DNA from: CBDATA01 sp965215615
GTDB taxonomy: Bacteria; Acidobacteriota; Vicinamibacteria; Marinacidobacterales; Marinacidobacteraceae
NCBI GenBank assembly: GCA_965215615.1
Contig: OZ244068.1
Coordinates: 1,736,001 to 1,800,000, forward strand
DNA: 64,000 bases
Direction: 5' to 3'
The notes under the pieces: model-generated
Seen by the model: the letters and a program-made list of their open reading frames with translations, nothing else
The model's database searches: none
What the model was told of the DNA's origin: nothing
Shown: one piece after another, positions 1 through 8,249 of the stretch
Layout of the letters: each line of letters begins with the position of its first letter
Numbering within the stretch: position 1 is the stretch's first letter
Position numbers and translations under genes: made by a program

Positions 1-111
1 GTGCCCCACCCGCGCTCCCCCGGCGATCCGCTTCACCCTTCTCGTCACCCCGGCGGAGGTGATCCCCTGCTCCTTGTCCACGAGCAGCAGGCCGGCGAGC
101 GGCTCGGTCAT
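1..111 (-). CDS. truB: tRNA pseudouridine synthase B, N-terminal fragment cut by the window edge
   Basis: Only the first 37 codons lie in the window; the gene runs off the left end. The visible N-terminus contains GLLLVDKEQGITS followed by a basic stretch ending VGH. This matches the opening strand of the TruB family (GxLxxDKPxGxTS...VGHxGTLD). TruB makes pseudouridine 55 in the T-loop of tRNAs. It is the last visible gene of the rimP-nusA-infB-ylxP-rbfA-truB operon and follows rbfA by about 30 bases, the usual bacterial order. The catalytic Asp lies outside the window, so activity cannot be judged. Confidence 0.85.
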   Translation of the reverse strand, partial: MTEPLAGLLLVDKEQGITSAGVTRRVKRIAGGARVGH

Positions 112-143
112 GGGGAAAGTACGGGGGCTGATTCCCTGCCTGC

Positions 144-569
144 TCAGGGGCCGCGCTCCGTTTCGGAATCCGGCCCGCCGTCCCCTTCTTCCGACACGGG
201 CCGGCGAGCTTTTTCCTCATCGAGGATTTTCTCGAGCCGGATCGAGAACTCCACCGAAGGATCGAAGATGAAACGCACTTCGGGAGTGACCCGAAGCCGG
301 ATGCGGGCCCCCAGCATGCTGCGCGCCCTTCCTTCTGCCCGCTTGAGCGCGGCAAGCGTCTCGTCCCGTTCGCGGGAGGTGCCGAGTACCGAGACCCGCA
401 CCCGGGCCACCGAAAGATCCCGCGCCATCTCCACCCGGGTCACGGTGGCGCGGCCGATCCTCGGATCGGCAAAACCGGAGCCGAGAATGTCCGCGATCTC
501 CCGACGAAGCTGCTCTCCCACCCGGTCGGAGCGCCCCCATCCGCCGGGGCCCCGGTCACGCCTCGCCAC
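144..569 (-). CDS. rbfA: 30S ribosome-binding factor A
   Basis: The 141-residue product fits RbfA, a small KH-fold protein that binds the 30S subunit and helps late 16S rRNA 5'-end maturation. The N-terminus (RVGEQLRREIADIL) and central VTRVEMARDLSVARVRVSVL segment follow the family pattern, as does the later VRFIFDPSVEFSIRLEKIL stretch with its conserved phenylalanine and arginine. The C-terminal tail is acidic and glycine-rich, as is often seen. The GTG start lies inside the upstream ylxP coding end, a 14-base overlap that suggests translational coupling. Confidence 0.93.
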   Translation of the reverse strand: MARRDRGPGGWGRSDRVGEQLRREIADILGSGFADPRIGRATVTRVEMARDLSVARVRVSVLGTSRERDETLAALKRAEGRARSMLGARIRLRVTPEVRFIFDPSVEFSIRLEKILDEEKARRPVSEEGDGGPDSETERGP

Positions 570-912
570 TCGACCTGCCGGGACGGAACCCGTCCTCCTC
601 TTCGGATGGAGGGCCCGCGAGTTCGGCCCACTCGATCTCGGCGCTCACGATTTCCGCCGGGAACGAACGGATCGCCATCGCAGCGGCCGCCTTGAGGCGC
701 GCATCCACGACCGGCCTGCCGGCTCCGACCGCGACCACGCTGACCTCCGCCTCGCGGGGGGTCCGCAATTCGCCGGTCTCTGCCACCGCAACCTGGCACC
801 GGGCCCGCAACCGGTCACTGAGCGAACGCACTACCCGGCGACGATCCTTGAGCGATCTTGCACCCGGAAGTTCGAGAGTCAGGAACAGGACCCCCACCGA
901 AACCGCAGCCAT
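556..912 (-). CDS. ylxP: DUF503 family protein (YlxP-like)
   Basis: A small protein of about 118 residues. It has the DUF503 opening (VGVLFLTLELPGARSLKDRR), where the SLKxKR-type motif is characteristic, and the following VAVAETGE segment. The function of the family is not settled; in Bacillus the homologue YlxP sits between infB and rbfA, and the order is the same here, so a role in ribosome assembly is plausible. The ATG at 912 was chosen over a TTG two codons upstream. The gene overlaps rbfA and follows infB by about 46 bases. Confidence 0.85.
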   Translation of the reverse strand: MAAVSVGVLFLTLELPGARSLKDRRRVVRSLSDRLRARCQVAVAETGELRTPREAEVSVVAVGAGRPVVDARLKAAAAMAIRSFPAEIVSAEIEWAELAGPPSEEEDGFRPGRSSGEA

Positions 913-958
913 CGCCAACCGGCGCTCCTCGGGAAAGTCGGAGAGCGGGCAGAAGGGC

Positions 959-3547
959 TCAGCCCGCCGTCCGGCTCGCCACCGGGACCTCCTCGAACGC
1001 CTCGATGATGTCGCCGATCTTCACGTCGTTGTAGCCAGCGAGCCCGACTCCGCACTCGAAACCCTCGCGAACCCGGCCCACGTCTTCCTTGAACCTTCTG
1101 AGGCTGCCGATACGTCCTTCATGGACCACGCGGCCGTCACGCACGAGGCGCACCCGGGCGGAGCGGGGGACGGCGCCTTCGAGCACGTAGGAGCCCGCGA
1201 CCACACCCACCCGTGGCACCTGGAAGGTCCGGCGTACCTCGATCTTGCCGACTTCGACGATCTCGGTCTGGGGCTTGAGCATCCCGGCGATCGCCTTCTC
1301 GATCTCCTCGGTGAGGTGGTAGATGACCGTGTGCGCCCGGATCTCCACTCCCTCGCGCTCGGCGAGGCGCGATGCGGAAGGCTCCGGGCGAACCCCGAAC
1401 GCAACGATGATCGCATCCGCGGCGACGGCGAGGTTCACATCGCTCTCGGTCACCGCTCCGGCGGCGGCATGGACCACTTGCACACTCACTTCCTGATTGC
1501 CCAGTTTGGTCAGCGAATCGCGAACCGCCTCCACCGTCCCCCCGACATCGGCCTTGACGACGATCGGCAGTTCTTTCCGCCCCTCGCCGGACACCTGGGC
1601 GTGAAGAGTGGCCAGATTGAGACGCTGGCGGCCTTCGATGCGAAGCATTCGGTCGGCTTCCTGCTTTTCTTCGGCGACCGAGCGCGCCTCGGCGGGAGTG
1701 GCGGTGACCCGGAAGCGATCCCCCACTACCGGGACCTCGTTGAGACCCAGTACTTCGACCGGGGTCGAGGGCGGGGCGTTCTTCATGCGCCGGCCCGATT
1801 CATCCAGCAGGGCGCGCACCTTCCCCCATGCGGCACCCGCGCTGACCACATCGCCCACCGAAAGGCTTCCTCCCTGTACGAGGAATTGCGCCACCGAGCC
1901 GCGGCCCCGATCCTTGCGCGCCTCGAGAACCACCCCGTGAGCGCGCTCCCGGGGGTTCGCCATCGGCTCTTCCAGCTCGGCAACATCGAGAACGGACTGG
2001 AGAAGCTCGCTCAACCCGTCGCGGGTCTTGGCCGAAACCGGGCAGAAAAGGGTGTCGCCACCCCACTGCTCGGGTGTCAGGCCGCGTTCCGCCAACTGCC
2101 GCATGACCGTGTCGGGGTCGGCACCCGGACGATCCATCTTGTTGACCGCCACCACGATGGGCACCTTGGCGGAACGGGCGTGGTTGAGCGCTTCGAGCGT
2201 CTGTTCCTTGACTCCGTCGTCGGCGGCCACCACCAGGACCACGGCATCGGTCACATCCGCGCCACGGGCGCGCATCTTGCTGAACGCCTCGTGCCCCGGA
2301 GTGTCGAGGAAAACGATCGGGTGGCCATTCGACTGGACCACATAGGCGCTCATGTGCTGGGTGATGCCGCCGGCTTCGGACTCGACGACCCGCGACTCGC
2401 GGATCGCATCCAGCAGACTCGTCTTCCCGTGATCCACATGGCCCATCACGGTGATCACCGGAGCGCGCTCCACCAGCCCCTCGGTGGATGTCTCCGCACG
2501 GGCGGCTTCTTCTTCTTCTGGTCCGTCCACCGGCGAGGTCACCGATCCCCCGTAATCCACGACCACCTTGGCGGCGATCTCCCGGTCGAGCAACTGGGTG
2601 ATGGATGCGGCCACTCCGTGCTTGAGCAGGAGCCCCTTGATGACCTCGACGGCCGGGATGGACATCGCCTCCGCGAGGCTCTTGACGGTGATGGCATCGC
2701 CAAGCTCCACCTTCGAGGTCGTCCGGTATTCCCGGGTCGCCGCCTGCCGAAGACCGGGCGGCAGCGGGCTGTCGAGACTCTCGATAGTGGTATCGGTGGT
2801 TTCGGTCGCGGCCTGGTGACGGCGGGAACGTGACCTCTTGCCGGGGCCGGGGCGGCCCGGTTTGGCAGCGGAAGGAGGACGCGAAGGACGAATCGTGGGA
2901 GGAGTGGCCCGGATGCGGGGCGGAGTCGCCCGGCGCGCCGGGGGCCGGGTGAGCGAAGCGGGAATGACCCGTTCGGTGGCTCCCGGACGAAAAGCGCCCG
3001 GACTGGCCGGCGCGGTGATGCTCCGGGTCTCGAGGTGGCGGCCGACGCGCGCCGGAGGGGCATCCGGCTCCGAACGCGACGCAGAGGCTGCCTGCTTCTC
3101 GCTCTCCCGAGCCTTCTGTTCCGCCTCGGCACGCCGGCGGGCTTCTTCTTCGCGCTCCGCCCGGGCTCGCTGGCGGGCCTCTTCCTCGCGCTCCGCCTCG
3201 GCGCGACGACGGGCTTCCTCCTCCCGGGCAGCCGCCGCCTCCTGCTCCCGGCGAAGCTCTTCTTCCCGAGCCTTTTTCTCGGCTTCCTGACGCGCCGCGG
3301 CTTCGCGGAGACGCTCGGCCTCGTTGATGCGGATCAACTCGGCGGCGCTTTCGCGACGATCCACCCGGGAGGTGCGTCGATTCCTGAGGCGCAGCCGCAT
3401 CTTGACCTTTCGGGCTTCACTCTCCGGAATCGACGAGGAAACCGTGCGCACCCGCAGGCCAAAATCCTTCTGCAGAACCGCGAGCAACTCGGCCGGCTCC
3501 ATGGCCATTTCCTTGGCCAGGTCGCTGACGCGGATGGTGGCGGGCAT
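959..3547 (-). CDS. infB: Translation initiation factor IF-2
   Basis: The 862-residue GTPase delivers fMet-tRNA to the 30S initiation complex. It has an IF2-N domain at the start (IRVSDLAKEMAMEPAELL), then a long low-complexity linker rich in Glu, Arg and Ala turning Pro/Arg/Ser-rich. A second IF2-N-like segment (ITVKSLAEAMSIPAVEV) follows. The G domain near residue 370 has GHVDHGKT, DTPGHEAF and NKMD motifs, followed by domains II to IV. The reading frame stays open 107 codons upstream, but the ATG at 3547 places the IF2-N domain at the terminus and sits 4 bases after the nusA stop, so it is preferred. Confidence 0.96.
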   Translation of the reverse strand: MPATIRVSDLAKEMAMEPAELLAVLQKDFGLRVRTVSSSIPESEARKVKMRLRLRNRRTSRVDRRESAAELIRINEAERLREAAARQEAEKKAREEELRREQEAAAAREEEARRRAEAEREEEARQRARAEREEEARRRAEAEQKARESEKQAASASRSEPDAPPARVGRHLETRSITAPASPGAFRPGATERVIPASLTRPPARRATPPRIRATPPTIRPSRPPSAAKPGRPGPGKRSRSRRHQAATETTDTTIESLDSPLPPGLRQAATREYRTTSKVELGDAITVKSLAEAMSIPAVEVIKGLLLKHGVAASITQLLDREIAAKVVVDYGGSVTSPVDGPEEEEAARAETSTEGLVERAPVITVMGHVDHGKTSLLDAIRESRVVESEAGGITQHMSAYVVQSNGHPIVFLDTPGHEAFSKMRARGADVTDAVVLVVAADDGVKEQTLEALNHARSAKVPIVVAVNKMDRPGADPDTVMRQLAERGLTPEQWGGDTLFCPVSAKTRDGLSELLQSVLDVAELEEPMANPRERAHGVVLEARKDRGRGSVAQFLVQGGSLSVGDVVSAGAAWGKVRALLDESGRRMKNAPPSTPVEVLGLNEVPVVGDRFRVTATPAEARSVAEEKQEADRMLRIEGRQRLNLATLHAQVSGEGRKELPIVVKADVGGTVEAVRDSLTKLGNQEVSVQVVHAAAGAVTESDVNLAVAADAIIVAFGVRPEPSASRLAEREGVEIRAHTVIYHLTEEIEKAIAGMLKPQTEIVEVGKIEVRRTFQVPRVGVVAGSYVLEGAVPRSARVRLVRDGRVVHEGRIGSLRRFKEDVGRVREGFECGVGLAGYNDVKIGDIIEAFEEVPVASRTAG

Positions 3548-3551
3548 CTTG

Positions 3552-4823
3552 CTAATCGGTTCTCGCTTTGGTTTCCCGGGAATCTTTCGAATCGGCTGGC
3601 GGCCCGGCGCGGAATGCTCCGCCGGCCTCTCGGGAATCGCTGGCGCGGGGAAGGCTATCGCTAGTGGACGCTTTTTCCCGATGTCGCCGGCTGCCGCCGG
3701 GATGTCTCCGCGAACCCGGCTTTCTTCTCCGGTCATCTCCCGTCCGCTCCGGCCGGCGGCGGAAGCGGTTCCCCGGTGTCCCCGGATCCCGTCTGCCGCT
3801 TCCGGATGCCACCTGGCGATCCGTCCGAAGCGGAGGATGCCCGCTGCCCTCCCGCTGCGAGATTTCAAGCGAGACCCCGAGCAGGTCGGCGGCCAGCCGG
3901 ACGTTCTGCCCCCTTTTCCCGAGAGCCCGTGGCAGTTCCTCTCCGGTCACCCACACGAGAAGGCCGCCCGGACCTCCCCTGCCCTCGGGGTCCGACTCCA
4001 CCGAAAGGACTTCGGCGGGCCGGAGTGCGTGCCTCGCAAACACCCTGGGATCCGGGTGCCAACGGACGACATCCACCCGTTCTCCACGCAGCTCCCGGCT
4101 GACAGCGCGGATCCGGCTGCCTCCGGGACCGAGGCAACAGGCGACCGGATCCACTTCCCGGGAATCCGACGAGACAGCGACCTTGGCTCGCACTCCGGGA
4201 AAGCGCGCCACGCCCCTGACGGTGACCGCTCCCGAACGCACCTCGGGGGCTTCCCGCTCGAGGGCGCCCGCCACCACCGCGGGAGCGATCCGGGAGAGGA
4301 TCACCGGCGGCTCCTCGGGACGCACCGCAACCACGACGGCGCGCACCATGTCATCGGGGTTGAACACCTCGTGACGGCTCTGCTCCCTCGCCGGAAGGCG
4401 TGCCCGGGAGGCACCCAGATCCACGATGAGATCGCCCCCCTCGCGACCCACCACCCGCCCGGTCTCGAGCTTCCCGACCCGGTTCCGGAACCGCTCGCCT
4501 CCAGCCAGCATCCGGGAGGCCTTGAGGCGCTCTTCCAGCTCCTGCCGGGCGGCCCCGAGGATCGGCCGGGCAAGTTGACGAAGATTCGCCGTCCCCTGAG
4601 CAGGCCCTGCCTCCTCGCTCTCGTCGGAACCGGATGCCGTCTGGTGGAAACGACCGGTTTCGCGATCGAGACGGACCAGGACCGGTGCGCCGACACTCTC
4701 CGATGCCGCGAGTCCTGCCGCGACTTCCACGCTTCCGATGATCTCGTCGGCGGAAACTCCCGAAGCCGCCGCCACCTCGTCGATCAGCGTCATGAGATCC
4801 GGCGGCGACCCGCTTGCTTTCAC
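3552..4823 (-). CDS. nusA: Transcription termination/antitermination factor NusA
   Basis: The protein of about 423 residues binds RNA polymerase and nascent RNA to modulate pausing, termination and antitermination. Visible in order are an N-terminal polymerase-binding domain (LIDEVAAASGVSADEI), an S1 domain (ETGRVVGREGGDLIVDLG), KH1 with DPVACCLGPGGSRIR and ELRGERVDVVRW, and KH2 with RALGKRGQNVRLAADLLG. The last 80 or so residues are Arg/Gly/Ser-rich and look disordered, with no acidic repeats. The GTG at 4823 overlaps the rimP stop by 4 bases (GTGA); an ATG ten codons later at 4793 would trim the N-terminal helix. Confidence 0.93.
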   Translation of the reverse strand: MKASGSPPDLMTLIDEVAAASGVSADEIIGSVEVAAGLAASESVGAPVLVRLDRETGRFHQTASGSDESEEAGPAQGTANLRQLARPILGAARQELEERLKASRMLAGGERFRNRVGKLETGRVVGREGGDLIVDLGASRARLPAREQSRHEVFNPDDMVRAVVVAVRPEEPPVILSRIAPAVVAGALEREAPEVRSGAVTVRGVARFPGVRAKVAVSSDSREVDPVACCLGPGGSRIRAVSRELRGERVDVVRWHPDPRVFARHALRPAEVLSVESDPEGRGGPGGLLVWVTGEELPRALGKRGQNVRLAADLLGVSLEISQREGSGHPPLRTDRQVASGSGRRDPGTPGNRFRRRPERTGDDRRRKPGSRRHPGGSRRHREKASTSDSLPRASDSREAGGAFRAGPPADSKDSRETKARTD

Positions 4824-5326
4824 CGGCGCCTCCGGAGCAATGCGTCCACGTCGGGATCCAGCCGGGCATCTTCGATCACCGGCCAGGCGATCCGCTGATC
4901 TCCCCCGGGGACGCTCAACTGCACCGCACCGGATTCGACCCCGGACAGGACACCCTTCGTCTCGCGGATTCCGTTTTCGTCGCGGAAGCGCACCCGCGCC
5001 CGACGGCCGACGAACCGGCGGCAATCCTCGAGCGAACGGAGCGGCCGGAAGATCCCGGGAGTGCTGACTTCGAGGGTATAGGGCCCGGGAAACGGGTCTT
5101 CGAGGTCCAAAAGGGCGGAAAGGGCATGGTTGACCCGCTCGCAATCCTGAAGTCCGACCCGATCTGCATCGCGTTCGATCACCACCTGCACCCGCCGGCC
5201 GGAGCGAGGCCCCTTGATCTCGACCCAGGCGAGGCGAACTCCGGCGCTCGCTACCGCCTCCCGGGCCAGTCGTTCCACGGAAGCAAGCACACCCTCAGAA
5301 GTCTGATCCGATGTTTCCGGAGTCAC
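4820..5326 (-). CDS. rimP: Ribosome maturation factor RimP
   Basis: RimP assists 30S subunit maturation. The product has the alpha/beta N-terminal domain (SVERLAREAVASAGVRLAWVEI), the family hallmark GPYTLEVSTPGIFRPL, and an Sm-like C-terminal barrel (GRRARVRFRD...KGVLSGVE). The frame is open to 5407, but that start would put a strong terminator hairpin (5371-5403) inside the coding sequence and add an unrelated Trp/Phe-rich leader. The GTG at 5326 gives about 168 residues, close to the usual length. First gene of the rimP-nusA-infB operon; overlaps nusA by 4 bases. Confidence 0.88.
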   Translation of the reverse strand: MTPETSDQTSEGVLASVERLAREAVASAGVRLAWVEIKGPRSGRRVQVVIERDADRVGLQDCERVNHALSALLDLEDPFPGPYTLEVSTPGIFRPLRSLEDCRRFVGRRARVRFRDENGIRETKGVLSGVESGAVQLSVPGGDQRIAWPVIEDARLDPDVDALLRRRR

Positions 5327-5370
5327 GGCGTGGAGAGAAATTCCGAAACACCTCGCAGGAACGGAGTCGG

Positions 5371-5403
5371 GAAAAAAGAACCGCCACCAGAGCCGGCGGC
5401 GGT
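5371..5403 (-). terminator. Intrinsic terminator/attenuator in the rimP-nusA-infB leader
   Basis: On the minus strand a 9-bp stem (ACCGCCGCC pairing with GGTGGCGGT, one G-T wobble) closes a 6-base loop (GGCTCT). It is followed directly by TCTTTTTT. It lies about 45 bases before the rimP start and after a -10-like element at 5448-5453, so it is in the operon leader rather than at the end of an upstream gene (rimO ends at 5478). A Rho-independent site in the leader of the operon encoding NusA fits attenuation feedback. Confidence 0.72.
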
Positions 5404-5447
5404 GCACCCCGGCAAAGAGCGAAAGAGCCGCGGCCGGAAGGGGCGCG

Positions 5448-5453
5448 ACTATA
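5448..5453 (-). promoter_or_regulatory. Possible -10 element for the rimP operon (TATAGT)
   Basis: TATAGT on the minus strand lies between the end of rimO and the attenuator hairpin, in otherwise GC-rich sequence. No convincing -35 hexamer is visible 16 to 18 bases upstream. If used, the transcript would start about 45 bases before the terminator hairpin. Confidence 0.35.
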
Positions 5454-5477
5454 GCAGGCTGTGGGGCTTGCCGGGGG

Positions 5478-6854
5478 TCAGGCGGAGGGCGAAGCCGCGG
5501 CTTCGACAGATACGCCGATCAGCTCCTCCGGATGCGCTTCGGTGATCCGGACGTTTGCGAACTCTCCGGCACGCGCCTCTCCATCCACGATCAGCACCCG
5601 GGCATCCACCTCCGGAGCCTGTCCTTCGGTGCGCCCGCTGAGGAGCAGGTCGCTTTCCTCGGCGGGGCCGTCCACCAGAACCGGGACCACCCGGCCCACC
5701 ATCTCCCGATGCCTTTCGAGCGCGATCTCGCGCCCGAGAGCGACCAGACGATCCCGGCGGTCGGCTTTCTCTGCCTCGGAGAGGGCCTCCTGCTTCACCC
5801 AGGAGGTTGCCGATTCCTCGTTCGAGTAGGAGAAAGCACCCAGCGCATCGAACCGGGCCCCGGCGACGAAGCCGAAAAGCTCGGCGAAATCCTCCTCGGT
5901 CTCTCCCGGATACCCCACGATGAAGGTGCTGCGGATCGCGACTCCGGGGACCCGCTCCCGGATGCGTCGCAGCAGGCTCTCGTTGAATTTCCGGTTCCCC
6001 GGACGCTGCATCGCGCGCAGGATCGGGCGGCTTGCGTGCTGCAGCGGGATGTCCACGTAGCGGCAGATTTCCGGGACTTCGGCCATCGCGTCGAGGGTCG
6101 CGTCATCGAGGGTCGTGGGATAGGCGTACAGGAACCGCACCCACGAAATTCCGCGCACCTTCGCGAGCTGACGCAGCAGGGAGGCGAGTCCGCGCCGTCC
6201 GCCGAGATCGGTGCCCCAGGCGGTGGTGTCCTGGGCGACCAGAACCAGTTCCCGAACCCCCTCGGCGGCGAGGTTCTCCGCTTCGGCGAGAACCGATTCC
6301 TCGGAGCGGCTGCGGAAACGGCCACGAATCTGCGGAATCACGCAGAAGGAGCAGGGATAGTCACACCCCTCTGCCACCTTGATGTAGGCCGAGTGACGGG
6401 GAGTCGAACGCACGCGGGGAGTCGTGTGGTCGTAGAGCCAGGTGACACCGTAATCGGCACCGAGACCAGGTGTGATCCGGGCATCCGATTCGCACACCTC
6501 GGCGATCTTCTCGACCTGGTCGAGGCCGAGAACCGCATCTATCTCGGGAATCTCCCGGGTCAGTTCGGCCGCGTACCGCTGCGCGAGGCAGCCCGCCACC
6601 ACCAGCCGGCGGCAGCGCCCTTCCTTCTTGTGGCGCGCGAGCTCCAGGATCGTCTCGACCCCCTCTTCCTTCGCGGGCCCGATGAAACCACAGGTATTCA
6701 CCACCAGCACATCGGCTTCGCCCGGATCCTCGGTGGTCTGGAACCCCCGACGCGCGAGCGCTCCGAGCATGACTTCGCTGTCGAGCAGGTTCTTGGCGCA
6801 GCCGAGGCTCACGAGGCCCACCCGGGCGGGCTGCACTTCTCCCGTGCGACTCAT
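5478..6854 (-). CDS. rimO: Ribosomal protein S12 methylthiotransferase RimO
   Basis: A 458-residue radical-SAM methylthiotransferase that adds a methylthio group to an aspartate of ribosomal protein S12. The N-terminal UPF0004 domain has VGLVSLGCAKNLLDSE and VNTCGFI, with Cys residues for the auxiliary cluster. The radical-SAM CxxxCxxC motif is in EGCDYPCSFCVIP, and a TRAM-like C-terminus follows. The SLGCAKNLVDSE pattern and S12-type central region favour RimO over MiaB. The ATG at 6854 overlaps the asnS stop by 4 bases (ATGA); a longer frame upstream runs through asnS and is rejected. Confidence 0.93.
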   Translation of the reverse strand: MSRTGEVQPARVGLVSLGCAKNLLDSEVMLGALARRGFQTTEDPGEADVLVVNTCGFIGPAKEEGVETILELARHKKEGRCRRLVVAGCLAQRYAAELTREIPEIDAVLGLDQVEKIAEVCESDARITPGLGADYGVTWLYDHTTPRVRSTPRHSAYIKVAEGCDYPCSFCVIPQIRGRFRSRSEESVLAEAENLAAEGVRELVLVAQDTTAWGTDLGGRRGLASLLRQLAKVRGISWVRFLYAYPTTLDDATLDAMAEVPEICRYVDIPLQHASRPILRAMQRPGNRKFNESLLRRIRERVPGVAIRSTFIVGYPGETEEDFAELFGFVAGARFDALGAFSYSNEESATSWVKQEALSEAEKADRRDRLVALGREIALERHREMVGRVVPVLVDGPAEESDLLLSGRTEGQAPEVDARVLIVDGEARAGEFANVRITEAHPEELIGVSVEAAASPSA

Positions 6855-8143
6855 GGAGAAAGACGGTAGAGGGTGCGCGGGAAGGGAATCGCCTCCCGCA
6901 GGTGGGAAAGTCCCGCCACCCAGGCGACGAACCGCTCGATTCCGAGGCCGAAACCGGAGTGGGGAGGGCATCCGTACCGCCTGAGGTCGTGATACCAGGA
7001 AAAGGCCTCTTCCGGGAGCTCGTGCTCGCGGATGCGCTCGAGCAGCAGTTCGGGCTCGTGGATGCGCTGGCCGCCCCCCACGATCTCTCCGTAGCCTTCC
7101 GGGGCGAGGATGTCGAGACAAAGCGCCTGGTCCGGGCGCTTCGGATCCGGCTGCATGTAGAAGGCCTTGATCGCCGACGGGAAATGCGTCACCGCCAGCG
7201 GACGGTCGAGATCCTCGGTAAGCAGTGTCTCGTGCTGGGCCCCGAAATCGTTACCGGGCGAAAAGTCGCTCTTTTTGCGCTTCAGAACGGCGGCGGCTTC
7301 CTCGTAGGTCATCCGCGGAAACGGCGGACGCACGGCTTCGAGGGGAGCCGTATCCCGACCCAGCGTTTCGAGTTCGCCGCGGAACCGCTCCAGCACTCTC
7401 CCGAGGGCGTGGCAGATGAGCCCTTCGGCGAGCGCCACGATGTCGTCGAGCTCCGCGAACGCCACTTCGGGCTCCAGCATCCAGAACTCGATGAGATGTC
7501 GGCGGGTCTTGGATTTTTCCGCCCGGAACGTCGGCCCGAGGCAATAGGTCCGGCCGACCGACATGGCGACCGCCTCGTTGTAGAGCTGGCCGCTCTGGCT
7601 CAGATAGGCCCGCTGGTCGAAGTAGCGGGTCTCGAACAGCGTCGTCGTCCCCTCGCAGGCGTTCGGAGTGAAGATGGGGGTGTCGGCGCACACGAAGCCC
7701 TGATCGTCGAGGTATTCGCGGAAGGCGAGCAGCACGCCGTTCCGCAGCCGGAGCAGGGCGTGCTGTTTTCCCGACCGGAGCCACAGATGACGGTGGTCGA
7801 GCAGGAAAGAAGCGCCGTGTTCCTTGGCCGTGATCGGATAGGGATCCGCCTGGTGGAGCACCGAGAAGTCCGATGCGCGGATTTCCATCCCTCCGGGCGC
7901 TCGCGGCTCCCGGCAGGGGATTCCCCGAATCTCGACGACGCTTTCCACTGGCGCGCCGGCCGCTGCCTCGAAAGCCGTCTCGGAAACCGCGGCCCGCGCC
8001 ACCACTACCTGGGCGAACCCCGAACCATCCCGGAACCTGAGAAACAGGATGCGCCCGCTGGAACGGCGGCCGGCGAGCCAACCGCGAACCGTGACTTCGG
8101 GGCCCTCTTTGGGGACATCCGGGTCTTCGAAGCCCCGCGCCAT
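6851..8143 (-). CDS. asnS: Asparagine--tRNA ligase
   Basis: Class IIb aminoacyl-tRNA synthetase, about 430 residues. An N-terminal OB-fold anticodon domain (VTVRGWLAGRRSSGRILFL) precedes the catalytic core. Motif 2 carries the AsnRS hallmark FRAEKSKTRRHLIEFWMLEPE, and motif 3 is GFGLGIERFV. The AEKSKTxRH signature separates AsnRS from AspRS. The chosen ATG at 8143 gives 15 residues before the OB fold, normal for the family. It is coupled to rimO downstream. A direct enzyme for Asn-tRNA suggests an Asp/Glu amidotransferase is not strictly needed for tRNA-Asn. Confidence 0.94.
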   Translation of the reverse strand: MARGFEDPDVPKEGPEVTVRGWLAGRRSSGRILFLRFRDGSGFAQVVVARAAVSETAFEAAAGAPVESVVEIRGIPCREPRAPGGMEIRASDFSVLHQADPYPITAKEHGASFLLDHRHLWLRSGKQHALLRLRNGVLLAFREYLDDQGFVCADTPIFTPNACEGTTTLFETRYFDQRAYLSQSGQLYNEAVAMSVGRTYCLGPTFRAEKSKTRRHLIEFWMLEPEVAFAELDDIVALAEGLICHALGRVLERFRGELETLGRDTAPLEAVRPPFPRMTYEEAAAVLKRKKSDFSPGNDFGAQHETLLTEDLDRPLAVTHFPSAIKAFYMQPDPKRPDQALCLDILAPEGYGEIVGGGQRIHEPELLLERIREHELPEEAFSWYHDLRRYGCPPHSGFGLGIERFVAWVAGLSHLREAIPFPRTLYRLSP

Positions 8144-8249
8144 GGCGGCGAGAGTCGGCGGCAGGCGTTCGTCGAGGGAAGCGGGCGGATTCCGGGAAGG
8201 CACGGGCCGGGAGTGTCGCAGGCGCTCCGGGGTCGCGCAACCCACAGCA

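Noticed and set aside
692..2833. Long plus-strand open frame of about 710 codons opposite infB
   Set aside because: Antisense shadow of a high-GC gene; composition (His/Arg/Gly-rich) has no family pattern while infB on the other strand is unmistakable.
3548..3868. 107-codon upstream extension of infB
   Set aside because: Overlaps the end of nusA in another frame and lacks IF-2 similarity; ATG 3547 puts the IF2-N domain first.
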